NCBI RefSeq assembly: GCF_018294505.1
Contig: NC_057795.1
Coordinates: 525,331,184 to 525,395,183, forward strand
From: Triticum aestivum
Lineage: Eukaryota > Streptophyta > Magnoliopsida > Poales > Poaceae
Reading direction: 5' to 3'
Length of the DNA: 64,000 nucleotides
Shown piece after piece: positions 35,732 to 47,202 of this stretch; within the stretch, counting starts at the first letter, position 1; every line of letters begins with the position of its first letter. A model generated the notes under the pieces. It saw only the letters and a program-made list of their open reading frames with translations, was not told where the DNA came from and made no database searches. The translations under genes and the position numbers were made by a program.

Positions 35732-36296
35732 CTCTTTCCTACCTCTCCTACTCAAACTTGGAAGGGGGGAATCCTACTCTCGGTGGGAGTAGGACTCCCC
35801 TTGGCGCGCCCTCCTCCTGGCCGGCGGCCTCCCCCTCCTCTACTCCTTTATATACGGGGGAGGGGGCACCCCATGGAGACACACAAGTTGATCATTCAAG
35901 TTGATCATTGATCTTTAGCCGTGTGCGGTGCCCCCCTCCACCATAATCCACCTCGGTCATATCGTAGCGGTGCTTAGGCGAAGCCCTATGTCGGTAGCTT
36001 CATCAACATCGTCATCACGCCGTCGTGCTGACGGAACTCTCCCTCGAAGCTCTACTGGATTGTGAGTTCGTGGGACGTCACCGAGCTGAACGTGTGTAGA
36101 TCGTGGAGGTGTTGTACATTCGGTACTTGGATCGGTCGATCGTGAAGACGTACGACTACATCAACCACGTTGTCATAACGCTTCTGCTTACGGTCTACGA
36201 GATTACGTGGACGACACTCTCCCCTCTCGTTGCTATGCATCACCATGATCTTGCGTGTGCGTAGGATTTTTTTTGAAATTACTACGTTCCCCAACA
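35732..36296 (+). repeat. Right end of the 3' LTR of element A
   Basis: Continues the A LTR exactly after the CTCTT site (CTCCTACTCAAACTTGGAAGG) through TATA-like TTTATATACGG near 35847 to CTACGTTCCCCAACA at 36296. A short direct repeat of AAGTTGATCATT near 35886-35910 is absent from the 5' LTR. Gene H sequence resumes at 36297. Confidence 0.88.
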
Positions 36297-36429
36297 ATAA
36301 ATCCCTCTTCAACTATAACCAAGCCCACATTTCCAAAATTCAACCATTCGTTGTCACTTGACCCCCCCTATTTCCACATGAAAGAACCCCATCCCTGTAT
36401 TGGCACTCCCCCAATGCTGGGCAGCAGGG
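36297..36429 (-). pseudogene. CCHC zinc-knuckle gene H, third piece
   Basis: On the minus strand this continues from the piece ending at 43940: with G removed the join reads KTYPAAQHWGSANTGMGFFHVE. The motif GMGFFHVE matches EGLGFFHLE in relative I at the corresponding place, just after the second zinc knuckle. A seven-C run at 36362-36368 marks a one-base frameshift. After it the frame reads NVGLVIVEEGFI and passes into the piece at 131-1. Confidence 0.65.
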
Positions 36430-38117
36430 TGATGTCTACTACACAACCTTCTTCTTGTAGATGTTGTTGGGCCTCCAAGTGCAGAGGTTTGTAGGACAGT
36501 AGCAAATTTCCCTCAAGTGGATGACCTAAGGTTTATCAATCCGTGGGAGGCGTAGGATGAAGATGGTCTCTCTCAAACAACCCTGCAACCAAATAACAAA
36601 AAGTCTCTTGTGTCCCCAACACACCCAATACAATGGTAAATTGTATAGGTGCACTAGTTCGGCGAAGAGATGGTGATACAAGTGCAATATGGATGGTAGA
36701 TAAAGGTTTTTGTAATCTGAAATTATAAAAACAGCAAGGTAACAAGTGGTAAAAGTGAGCGTAAACGGTATTGCAATGGTAGGAAACAAGGCCTAAGGTT
36801 CATACTTTCACTAGTGCAAGTTCTCTCAACAATAATAACATAATTGGATCACATAAATATCCCTCAACATGCAACAAAGAGTCACTCCAAAGCCACTAAT
36901 AGCGGAGAACAAACGAAGAGATTATGGTAGGGTACGAAACCACCTCAAAGTTATCCTTTTTGATCTATCTATTCAAGAGTTCGTAGTAAAATAACATGAA
37001 GCTATTCTTTCCGTTCAATCTATCATAGAGCTCATACTAGAATAACACCTTAAGACACAAATCAACCAAAACCCTAATGTCACCTAGATACTCCATTGTC
37101 ACCTCAAGTATCCGTGGGCATGATTATACGATATGCATCACATAATCTCAGATTCATCTATTCAACCAACACAAAGTACTTCAAAGAGTGCCCCAAAGTT
37201 TCTACCAGAGAGTCAAGACGAAAACGTGTGCCAACCCCTATGCATAGATTCCCAAGGTCACGGAACCCGCAAGTTGATCACCAAAACATACATCAAGTGG
37301 ATCACGTGAACATCCCATTGTCACCACAGATAAGCACGGCAAGACATACATCAAGTGTTCTCAAATCCTTAAAGACTCAATCCGACAACATAACTTCAAA
37401 GGGAAAACTCAATTCATCACAAGAGAGTAGAGGGGGAGAAACATCATAAGATCCAACTATGATAGCAAAGCTCGCGATACATCAAGATCGTGCCATAGAG
37501 GGAACACGAGAGAGAGAGAGATCAAACACATAGCTACTGGTACATACCCTCAGCCCCGAGGGTGAACTACTCCCTCCTCGTCATGGAGAGCGCCGGGATG
37601 ATGAAGATGGCCACCGGTGATGGGTTCCCCCTCCGGCAGGGTGCCGGAACGGGATCCTGAGAGGTTTTTGTGGCTACAGAGGCTTGGGGCGGTGGAACTC
37701 CCGATCTATCTTCGTTGTCGATGTTTTTAGGGTATATGGGATTATATAGGTGAAATAAGTCGGTCGGGGGGTGCTCAAGGGGCCCATGAGACAGGGGGCG
37801 CGCCCTATAGGGGGGGGGGCGCCCTCCTATCTCCTAGCCTCCTCGAGGCTCTTCTGACCTGAACTCCAAGTCTCCCGGATCATATTCTTCCCAAAAATCA
37901 CGCTCCCGAAGTTTTCATTCCGTTTGGACTCCGTTTGATATTCCTTTCCTTCGAAACACTGAAATAGGCCAGAAAACATCAATATGGGCTGGGCCTCCGA
38001 TTAGTAGGTTAGTCCCAGAAGTAATATAAAAGTGTATAATAAAGCCTGTAATCGTCCAAAACAGATAATAAAATAGCATGAATTCTTCATATTTATAGAT
38101 ACGTTGGAGACGTATCA
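36430..38117 (-). repeat. 3' LTR of element G
   Basis: 1,688 bp, plus-strand text from TGATGTCTACTACACAACC to GGAGACGTATCA. Adjacent at 38118-38131 is GCATCCCCAAGCTT, which on the minus strand is the purine-rich AAGCTTGGGGATGC in the polypurine position. Confidence 0.9.
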
Positions 38118-41100
38118 GCATCCCCAAGCTTAATTCCTGCTCGTCCTTGAGTAGGTAAATGATAAAAGTAACAAGTTTGATCAATGATAATTTCAATCAC
38201 CTTTTCTAGCATGTTTATATGTCATAATAGTAGTTCATCTCATAAAGCTTTTCATGATCAAGTAACAAGCTATTCACATGTTAAAGCATAGACCATAAAC
38301 TTTCTTGAAAACTAGCAAACTTCATTCTTAGTCATCAAACAATTGCAATTCATCTTACTTTCAGGAAGGGTCTATGTCAGAGCTTTGATTTATCAAACTC
38401 CACATAGTCAACTATCATATAGTCTTCTACAATTGCTAACACTCACGCAATACTTATGGTTATGAAGTTTTAATCGGACACTGAGAAAGATAGGGGCTTA
38501 TAGTTTCGCCTCCCAATGTATTCACCTTTGGGTGATGTCAACAATAATAGTTCATGCTAACTTACATTCAATTGGATATATATATCAGGATCACCCCAAC
38601 ACAAAGTGCTTGCCAAAGGATAAAATGAAAAAGGGAAAGGTGAAGATCACCTTGACTCTTGCATAAATAAAAAGACATAAGGTAAAAGATAGGCCCTTTG
38701 CAGAGGGAAGCAGAGGTTGTCATGCGCTTTTAGGGTTGGATACACAAAATCTTAATGCGAAAGAACGTCACTTTATATTGCCCCTTGTATATGGACCTTT
38801 ATTATGCAGTCCGTCACTTTTATTGCTTCCATAACAAGATCTTACAAAGCTTATTTTCTCCACACTAATAAGTCATGCATATTTAGAGAGCAATTTTTAT
38901 TGCTTGCACCGATGACAACTTACTTGAAGGATCGTACTCAATCCATAGGTAGGTATGGTGGACTCTCATGGCAAAACTGGGTTTAAGGATATTTGGAAGC
39001 ACAAGTAGTATCTCTACTTGGTGCAAGGAATTTTGGCTAGCATGAGGGGGAAAGGCAAGCTCAACATGTTTGAATGATCCATGACAATATACTTTAACTG
39101 AGATGTGAGAAAACATAACCCATTACGTTGTCTTCCTTGTCCAACATCAACTCTTTAGCATGTCATACTTAATGAATGCTCACAATTATAAAAGATGTCC
39201 AAGATAGTATATTTATATGTGAAATCTCTCTTCCTTCAATATTCTTTCATGAATTGTTCAAATGACCAATACAATGCTTGCTAACCTTCAATAAATTTAC
39301 AACCTCTACTTCTTAGATGTGAAGTCATTACTCCCCATGGGATAAGCAAATGAGACATATATAATTTCAGATTTATGACATTCAACTCATTCAACCATTT
39401 ACTCATAGGATATAAGTGAAGCACACGAGCAAATGACAAACTACTCCAAAAAGATATAAGTGAAGACCAATGAGTAGTTAAATAATTATGTAGCTATATG
39501 AAGACTCTCTCTCATTTAAGAATTTCAAATCTTGGTATTTTATTTAAACAACAAGCAAATAAAAACAAAATGACATTGCAAGGATAGCACAACTCATGTG
39601 AAGAAGCAAAAACTTGGGTTCAACCGATACTAACCAATAATTGTTGAAGAAGAAATGTGGGATGCCTACCGGAGCATCCCCAAGCTTAGATGCTTGAGAC
39701 TTCTTGAAATATTATCTTGGGGTGCCTTGGGCATCCCCAAGCTTGAGCTTTTGTGTCTCCTTAATTCCTTTTATATCACGGTTTCCTGAATCTCGAAAGC
39801 TTCATTCACACCAAACTCAACAGGAACTCGTGAGATAAGTTAGTATAAAACAATGCAAAAACCTTATCATTCTCTACTGTAAAAAAATTACTAACTTTAT
39901 TATTCAACATTGAATACTAAATGTCTCTGCATATTTAATACTCCTATCCTAAAATAGAATCATTAAACAAGCAAGCATATGCAAACAATGCAAACATAAC
40001 AGCAATCTGTCAAAACAGTATAGTCTGTAAAGAATGCAAGATTCATCATACTTCCCTAACTCCAAAAATTATAAGAAAAATATTACTATGTAGAAGATTT
40101 ATCATAGCTCATTATTCAAGAAGATTTAACATTATATCACTCTCTGACTTTTCTAAGGAATTTTTGCAACAACGGTAAACTTTCTGTTTTCAAACAGCAA
40201 CATGTATACTTGCAAAATAAGCATGGTAAAGGCTATCCTTAACATTTTTATTGAAACTATAGATGCAAAACTTTATTCTAAATAATAGAAATCAAATACT
40301 AACAAAATAAAATGACGCTCCAAGCAAAACACATATCATGTGGTAAATAAAAATATAGCTCCAAGTAAAGTTACCGATGAACGAAGACAAAAGAGGGGAT
40401 GCCTTCCGGGGCATCCCCAAGCTTAGGCTCTTGGTTGTCCTTGGATATTAGCTTGGGGTGCCTTGTGCCTCCCCAATATTAGGATCTTACCACTCCTTAT
40501 TCCATAGTCCATTGAATCTTTACCCAAAACTTGAAAACTTCACAACACGAAACTCAAAAAAAAACTCGTAAGCTCCGTTAGTATATGAAAATAAATCACC
40601 ACTTAGGTACTGTAATGAACTCATTCTTTATTTATATTGGTGTTAAACCTACTGTATTCCAACTTACCTATGGTTCATATCCTACCATACTACTCATAGA
40701 TTCATCAGAATAAGCAAACAACACATAGAAAACAGAATCTGTCAAAAACAGAACAGTCTGTAGTAATCTGTATCAACGTATACTTCTGGAACTCCAAAAA
40801 TTCTGAAATAAATTGCTGGACCTGAGGGATTTGTATATTAATCATCTGCAAAAATAATCAACCTAAAATCACTCTTCTGTAAAAAAAATGGCAGCTAATC
40901 TCGTGAGTGCAAAGTTTCTGTTTTTTACAGCAAGATCACAAAGACTTCAGCCGAGTCTTCCCAAAGGCTCTACTTGGCACTTTATTGAAACAAAAGCTAT
41001 AAAACATGATTACTACAGTAACATAATCATGTGAAGACACAAAAACAGTAAGTTTAAATATTGGGTTGTCTCCCAACAAGCGCTTTTCTTTAATGCCTTC

Positions 41101-41129
41101 CTAGCTAGGCATGATGATGACAATGATGC
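38118..41129 (-). other. Non-coding interior of element G with repeated polypurine-like motifs
   Basis: Three kilobases of AT-rich sequence without a convincing gene on either strand. It holds several copies of GCATCCCCAAGCTT or close variants (38118, about 39674, about 39731, about 40411), two of them in short hairpins such as GGGGATGCC-TTCC-GGGGCATCCCC near 40395-40417. Confidence 0.65.
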
Positions 41130-42128
41130 TCACATAAAAGATAGGAATTGAAACATAAAGAGAGCATCATGAAGAATATGACTAGCATATTTAAGTCCAA
41201 CCCACTTACTATGCATAGATATTTTGTGAGCAAACAAAATATGGGAACAATAATCAACTAGCATAGGAAGGTAAAACAAGCATAGCTTCAAAACTTTAAG
41301 CACATAGAGAGAGAACTTGATATTATTGCAATTCCTACAAGCATATGTTCCTCCCTCATAATAGTTTTCAGTAGCATCATGAATGAATTTAACAATATAA
41401 CCAGCACCTAAAGCATTCTTTTCATGATCTACAAGCATAGAAAATTTATTACTCTCCACATAAGAAAAATTCTTCTCATTCGGAATGGTGGGAGTATCAT
41501 AAGAGACTTGAATACTATAAATTGTTTCCACATTAAAAGAGTAATGTTCAGAAAAAGGGTAATCATAATCATGACAAGTTTTATAAATATAATCATCACT
41601 ACTTTTTATAGCATAAGTTTCATCACAATAATCATCATAAGTAGCAACTTTGTTCTCATCATAATCGATTGAAACCTCTTCCAAGATAGTGGAATCATCA
41701 CTAAATAAAGTTGACACTCTTCCAAATCCACTTCCATATTCATCACAATAAGATTCAACATCCTCCAAAATAGTGGGATCATTACTTCCTAAAGTTGACA
41801 CTCTTCCGAACCCACTTTCATCAATATAATCATCATAAATAGGAGGCATGCTTTCATCATAATAAATTTGCTCATCAAAACTTGGGGGACAAAAAATATC
41901 ATATTCATCAAACATAGCATCCCCAAGCTTGTGGCTTTGCATATCATTAGCATCGTGGATATTCAAGGAATTCATACTAACAACATTGCAATCATGCTCA
42001 TCATTCAAAGATTTCACGCAAAACATTTTATAGATTTCTTCTTCTAGCACTTGAGCACAATTTTCCTTCCCATCATTCTCACGAAAGATATTAAAAAGAT
42101 GAAGCGTATGAGACAAACTCAATTCCAT
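41130..42128 (-). CDS. Unfamiliar acidic, tyrosine-rich 332-residue ORF of element G
   Basis: The only long intact frame in element G, starting about 100 nt inside the primer-binding block, where gag would normally begin. Residues 60-240 are rich in D, E, Y and S. Two copies of a motif of the form SGFGRVSTL-x-S-x-D-x-TILE-x-V occur at about residues 105-124 and 133-152. A C-X2-C pair (ACRNC) lies near residue 262. A hydrophobic stretch around residues 272-295 could be a membrane segment or a buried helix. No gag, protease or polymerase signature is visible. One copy of the element's polypurine motif is embedded in the coding sequence (41917-41930). I do not recognise a function. Its intactness, in an element whose LTRs have diverged, suggests recent selection or recent spread. 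Confidence 0.6.
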   Translation of the reverse strand: MELSLSHTLHLFNIFRENDGKENCAQVLEEEIYKMFCVKSLNDEHDCNVVSMNSLNIHDANDMQSHKLGDAMFDEYDIFCPPSFDEQIYYDESMPPIYDDYIDESGFGRVSTLGSNDPTILEDVESYCDEYGSGFGRVSTLFSDDSTILEEVSIDYDENKVATYDDYCDETYAIKSSDDYIYKTCHDYDYPFSEHYSFNVETIYSIQVSYDTPTIPNEKNFSYVESNKFSMLVDHEKNALGAGYIVKFIHDATENYYEGGTYACRNCNNIKFSLYVLKVLKLCLFYLPMLVDYCSHILFAHKISMHSKWVGLKYASHILHDALFMFQFLSFM

Positions 42129-42225
42129 TTTTTTGTAGTTTTCTTTTATAAACTAAACTAGTGATAAAACAAGAAACAAAACGATTCGATTGCAAGATCT
42201 AAAGATATACCTTCAAGCACTCACC

Positions 42226-42243
42226 TCCCCGGCAACGGCGCCA
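42226..42243 (-). other. Primer-binding-like block of element G
   Basis: On the minus strand TGGCGCCGTTGCCGGGGA lies 10 nt inside the right (5') LTR. The same block follows the LTR in many Triticeae Gypsy elements. The tRNA is not assigned. Confidence 0.65.
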
Positions 42244-42253
42244 GAAAAGAGCT

Positions 42254-43934
42254 TGATGTCTACTACACAACCTTCTTCTTGTAGACGTTGTTGGGCCTCC
42301 AAGTGCAGAGGTTTGTAGGACAGTAGCAAATTTCCCTCAAGTGGATGACCTAAGGTTTATCAATCCGTGGGAGGCGTAGGATGAAGATGGTCTCTCTCAA
42401 ACAACCCTGCAACCAAATAACAAAATGTCTCTTGTGTCCCCAACACACCCAACATAATGATAAATTGTATAGGTGCACTAGTTCGGCGAAGAGATGGTGA
42501 TACAAGTGCAATATGGATGGTAGATAAAGGTTTTTGTAATCTAAAATTATAAAAACAGCAAGGTAACAAGTGGTAAAAGTGAGTGTAAACGGTATTGCAA
42601 TGGTAGGAAACAAGGCCTAAGGTTCATACTTTCACTAGTGCAAGTTCTCTCAACAATAATAACATAATTGGATCACATAAATATCCCTCAACATGCAACA
42701 AAGAGTCACTCCAAAGCCACTAATAGCGGAGCACAAACGAAGAGATTATGGTAGGGTACGAAACCACCTCAAAGTTATCCTTTTTGATCTATCTTTCAAG
42801 AGTCCATAGTAAAATAACATGAAGTTATTCTTTCCGTTCAATCTATCATAGAGTTCCTACTAGAATAACACCTTAAGACACAAATCAACCAAAACCCTAT
42901 TGTCACCTCAAGTATCCGTGGGCATGATTATATGATATGCATCACACAATCTCAGATTCATCTATTCAACCAACACAAAGTACTTTAGAGAGTGCCCCAA
43001 AGTTTCTATCGGAGAGTCAAGACGAAAATGTGTGCCAACCCCTATGCATAGATTCCCAAGGTCACGGAACCCGCAAGTTGATCACCAAAACATACATCAA
43101 GTGGATGACGTGAACATCCCATTGTCACCACAGATAAGCATGGCAAGACATACAACAAGTGTTCTCAAATCCTTAAAGACTCAATCCGACAAGATAACTT
43201 CAAAGGGAAAACTCAGTTCATCACAAGAGAGTAGAGGGGGGAGAAACATCATAAGATCCAACTATAATAACAAAGCTCGTGATACATCAAGATCATGCCA
43301 TAGAGGGAACACGAGAGAGAGAACATGAGAGAGAGAGATCAAACACATAGCTACTGTTACATACCCTCAGCCCCGAGGGTGAACTACTCCCTCCTTGTCA
43401 TGGAGAGCGCCGGGATGATGAAGATGGCCACCGGTGATGGGTTCCCCCTCCGGCAGGGTGCCAGAACAGGCTCCCGAGAGGTTTTTGGTGGCTACAGAGG
43501 CTTGCAGCGGCGGAACTCCCGATCTATCTTCGTTGTCGATGTTTTTAGGGTATATGGGATTATATAGGTGAAAGAAGTCGGTCGGGGGGTGCTCGAGGGG
43601 CCCACGAGACAGGGGGGCACGCCCTATAGGGGGGGCGCCCTCCTATATCTTGGCCTCCTTGAGGCTCTTCTGACGTGAACTCCAAGTCTCCCGAATCATA
43701 TTCTTCCTAAAAATCACGCTCCCGAAGGTTTCATTCCATTTGGACTCCGTTTGATATTCCTTTCCTTCGAAACACTGAAATAGGCCAGAAAACAGCAATA
43801 TGGGTTGGGCATCCGGTTAGTAGGTTAGTCCCAAAAGTAATATAAAAGTGTATAATAAAGCCCGTAATCGTCCAAAACAGATAATAAAATAGGATGAATG
43901 CTTCATAAATTATAGATACGTTGGAGACGTATCA
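42254..43934 (-). repeat. 5' LTR of element G
   Basis: 1,681 bp copy of the LTR at 36430-38117, ending in GGAGACGTATCA and followed by the CAGGG duplication. Its minus-strand beginning resembles the start of the solo LTR at 44893-46467 for a few hundred bases, so the two families are related. Confidence 0.9.
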
Positions 43935-44892
43935 CAGGGTATGTCTTGTACCAAGCAGGACAGACATCCATGTGATGTCCAGGAATTTTACACATGAAGC
44001 AGACTTTAGGAACCGGGCACATACCAACAAAGTGGCATGGAACCCCACAGTTGTAGCATATAGCCCCAATGAACTTAGGATCCACCTGATAACTACCTGT
44101 CTCGTCAACAGTGTTAGCTGTTTGATTTGTCCCAACTCTAGCTTCTTGATTTTTCAGTGACTTAGCTTTCTGCTTCTTCTTGGACTTACTTGTCCCAGCT
44201 TGCCCCGACTGCACAGACTACGTACTCCCCCCAGTCTGCCCACTGCTGCTCCCCGTAGGTTGTTGTTGATAACTAATTGGAGGGCCAGCAGATGGGGGAT
44301 GTACTGGTACGGGAACTGCATCTGTTGCGTCCATTGCGGCAACTAATTGTATTGGTTGCCCCAGCCCCCTCCATGGTAGCCGGAGAACATGTGTCTAGGA
44401 GGCCCCATATTTAGACCATGCATCAGCGGCGCGATCTGTGGCCTGGAGAAGATATTCATGGGGGGGGGCTGAATTTTGCGTAGGGGCCTAGCTCGAGGAA
44501 CATAGGGGACGATCGTCGGAGCTGTAGGTCTCCCCACCTTGTTCCTCCCCCTTCCTGCCGCATATCTTCCTCCTCCCCTTGAATTTTCTCGACCTCCTCC
44601 ACCAGCCATCTTCTTCACAACCTCCACAAACGGGATCCGCCCAGTCTGCCTAGACCACAGATCTCTTGAAAAACTGAATTGCTTTGGAGGTGGTAGCTGG
44701 TCTGATCTCCCTATAGGGTGGCAGTCATCGGCAGAGAACTCGCCTTTCACTACCAACTCCTTCCTGATCCATACCAGGTTGCGGCTATTTGCCCTCCGGC
44801 GGTGAACCCTAGCATGGGGGAATTTATCGGCCTCAGGAGACTTGCCACTGGAAGGCGTATTCTCATTTTGCGCCTTCTTCATCACTACATTG
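43935..44892 (-). pseudogene. CCHC zinc-knuckle gene H, second piece (basic region and two zinc knuckles)
   Basis: From 44885 a frame of 180 codons carries a basic, glycine- and proline-rich region (MAGGGGRENSRGGGRYAAGR). It stops at 44343 and resumes in another frame from about 44330. Then two adjacent zinc knuckles follow, CYNCGVPCHFVGMC and CFMCKIPGHHMDVC (both C-X2-C-X4-H-X4-C), at about 44060-43965. The piece ends at the G insertion (43935-43939 is the duplication). Two adjacent knuckles in this spacing also occur in I. Likely a retroelement gag/ORF1-type nucleic-acid-binding protein; the stop and frameshift make it a pseudogene. Confidence 0.7.
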
Positions 44893-46467
44893 TGCTACCT
44901 CTTGAGCACTGCGTTGGTTTTCCCTTGAAGAGGAAAGGGTGATGCAGCAAATTAGCGTAAGTATTTCCCTCAGTTTTCTAGAACCAAGGTATCAATCCAG
45001 TAGGAGGCTCCTCAAAAGTCCCTCGTACCTACACAAACAAACAAGAACCTCGCAACCAGCGTGATAAATGGGTTGTCAATCCCTTCACGATAACTTGCGA
45101 AAGTGAGATCTAATAGAGATAATAAGATAAGATAAATATTTTTGGTATTTTTATGATATAGATTGGAAAGTAAAGATGCAAATAAAAGATAGATGAGAAA
45201 CTTATATGATAAAATATAGACCCGGGGGCCATAGGTTTCACTAGTGGCTTCTCTCAAGATAGCATAAGTATTACGGTGGGTGAACAAATTACTTTCGAGC
45301 AATTGATAGAAAAGTACATAGTTATGAGAATATCTAGGCATGATCATGTATATAGGCATCACGTCTGCGACAAGTAGACCGACTCCTGCCTGCATCTACT
45401 ACTATTACTCCACACATCGACCGCTATCCAGCATGCATCTAGAGTATTAAGTTCATAAGAACAGAGTAACACATTAAGAAAGATGACATGAAGTAGAGGG
45501 ATAAACTCAAGCAATATGATATAAACCCCATCTTTTTATCCTCGATGGCAACAATACAATACGTGCCTTGCTGCCCCTGCTGTCACTGGGAAAGGACACC
45601 GCAAGATTGAACCCAAAGCTAATCACTTCTCCCATTGCAAGAAAGATCAATCTAGTAGGCCAAACCAAACTGATAATTCGAAGAGACTTGCAAAGATAAT
45701 CAATCATACATAAAAGAATTAAGAGGAGATTTAAATATTTCTCATAGATAAACTTGATCATAAACCCACAATTCATCGGATCTCGACAAACACACCGCAA
45801 AAAGAGTTACATCGAATAGATCTCCAAGAAGATCGAGGAGAACTTTGTATTGAGATTCAAAGAGAGAGAAGAAGCCATCTAGCTAATAACTATGGACTCG
45901 AAGGTCTGTGGTAAACTACTCACAACTCAACAGAGAGGCTATGGTGTTAATCTAGAAGCCCTCCGTGATCAATTCCCCCTCCGATGGAGCGCCGACGAAG
46001 GCTCCAAGATGGGATCTCACGGATACAGAAGGTTGCGGCGGTGAAAATAGTTTTTCGTGGTGCCCCTGGATGTTCTCGGGGTACGTGGAGATATATAGGA
46101 GGAAGAAGTAGGTCGGTGGAGCCACGAGGGGCCCACGAGGGTGGGGGCACGCCCACCCCCTAGGGCGCGCCGGGCACCCTCGTGGCCGCCTCGTCGACTT
46201 CTTGACGTCCACTCCAACTCTCCTGGATTGCGTTTGTTCCAAAAAGATCGCTCCCGAAGGTTTCATTCCGTTTGGACTCCTTTTGATATTCCTTTTCTTC
46301 AAAACACTAAAATAGGCAAAAAAAACAACAATTCGGGCTGGACCTCCGGTTAGTAGGTTAGTCCCAAAAATGATATAAAAGTATAAAGTAAAGCCCATAA
46401 ACATCCAAAACGGGTAATATAATAGCATGGAACAATAAAAAATTATAGATACGTTGGAGACGTATCA
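44893..46467 (-). mobile_element. Solo LTR (TGATACGTCTCC family) inside gene H
   Basis: Minus-strand LTR from TGATACGTCTCCAACGTATC (46467) to GAGGTAGCA (44893), 1,575 bp. Flanks CATTG (44888-44892) and CACTG (46468-46472) form a 5-bp duplication with one mismatch. There is no internal sequence. Gene H reads on in frame across it (TVDAS before, VVMKKAQNENT after). The 3' part, with CACCCTTTCCTCTTCAAGGG near its end, is present, so the LTR is complete. Confidence 0.82.
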
Positions 46468-47202
46468 CACTGGCATCAACGGTCATCCCTGCGCCATGTG
46501 GCCCCTTTTCGCCCCGTCCGATGTCGCCTCTCTCAAGCAGAAGAGCCCTCCTGGCTTTGCCGTTGACTATTCTGCTTGGTATCAACGGCGGCGGCGAGGC
46601 CCGCCTACTGGCTGGCGATGACTGACCAGCGAACTGATTTGGAGAGCCTAGCGGCATGGACTGCACTAATCCCGGATGGACGGCGATGGCCAGGATGAGA
46701 TTTGCAGTGGCGCACCTGATGGCATCACCCGCAGCAAGCAGTCCCATCGCAGCGCCCTTCGGGGATCCTTTGACTTTGCCTCCACCCTCGCCCACATCAC
46801 GAACGCGGCCGGCGAGGAGTGAGGGTAGGCCGACATCCTCCACCTCTCGTGGCCTCGTCGTAGATCTACTTCACCAATCTCCTCTGTTCCCCTTCTTCTC
46901 TCCTCTGGCAAGCCTCTGCATACCTGGCTTCCGCGGCTCGCGGTTCCGGATCTCTCGCCGCCGCCACCGCCTAATCTGCCGCCTTCCATTCCTGGACACG
47001 CCGGATCCACGCTGCAACAGCGTCGCGAATACTGGTCGCCCTCTCCACCCACCCCTGAGCCCCGGTTGCCATGAGCACCGCCTGCGAGATCGGTGAAATC
47101 AATCTCACCATCTCCTTGAAGGCTTCGTGGGATAATCGAATGGGGGAAGGGGGCGGGGGAGGGGGAGCGGCCTCGGCCACCATCCTCGGTCCTCTCCATC
47201 AC
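46468..47202 (-). pseudogene. CCHC zinc-knuckle gene H, first piece (N-terminal)
   Basis: GC-rich minus-strand sequence with overlapping open frames from about 47202 or 47183 to the solo LTR. The last frame (46843-46473) ends in GPHGAGMTVDAS and joins the second piece. Frame changes between 46971 and 46843 indicate indels. Proline-rich and charged, without a recognised domain. The true start is not certain: candidate ATGs are at 47202, 47199 and 47183. Confidence 0.5.

Larger units (their letters stand above)
132..36296 (+). mobile_element. Element A: old Angela/WIS-type Copia LTR retrotransposon carrying three nested insertions
   Basis: The outermost element of the left half. Its 5' LTR is 132-1855. 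The internal region is split into 1856-4048, 13096-13232 and 22311-24664 by elements B and D. The 3' LTR is truncated at its left side and split by element E (pieces 24665-25505, 33145-33990 and 35732-36296). Flanks are ATAAC (127-131) and ATAAA (36297-36301), a 5-bp target duplication with one mismatch. The gene H reading frame is restored across this site, which independently supports the boundaries. The 5' terminus reads TA instead of TG. Coding capacity is destroyed by stops, frameshifts and loss of the RNase H end and polypurine tract. Confidence 0.85.
36430..43934 (-). mobile_element. Element G: minus-strand non-autonomous LTR retrotransposon
   Basis: Two LTRs of about 1.68 kb (36430-38117 and 42254-43934) and a perfect target duplication CAGGG (36425-36429 and 43935-43939). 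Read on the minus strand the LTR runs from TGATACGTCTCC to GTAGACATCA. A primer-binding-like block lies next to the right LTR and a polypurine tract next to the left one, fixing the orientation. The 4.1-kb interior has a single long ORF of unknown function and no gag, protease, reverse transcriptase or integrase motif. The LTRs differ at about 2% in the first 340 bp by eye. Confidence 0.88.

Noticed and set aside
36526..36789. Minus-strand frames in the LTRs of G (also 42350-42613)
   Set aside because: Present in both LTRs as part of non-coding LTR sequence; no domain.
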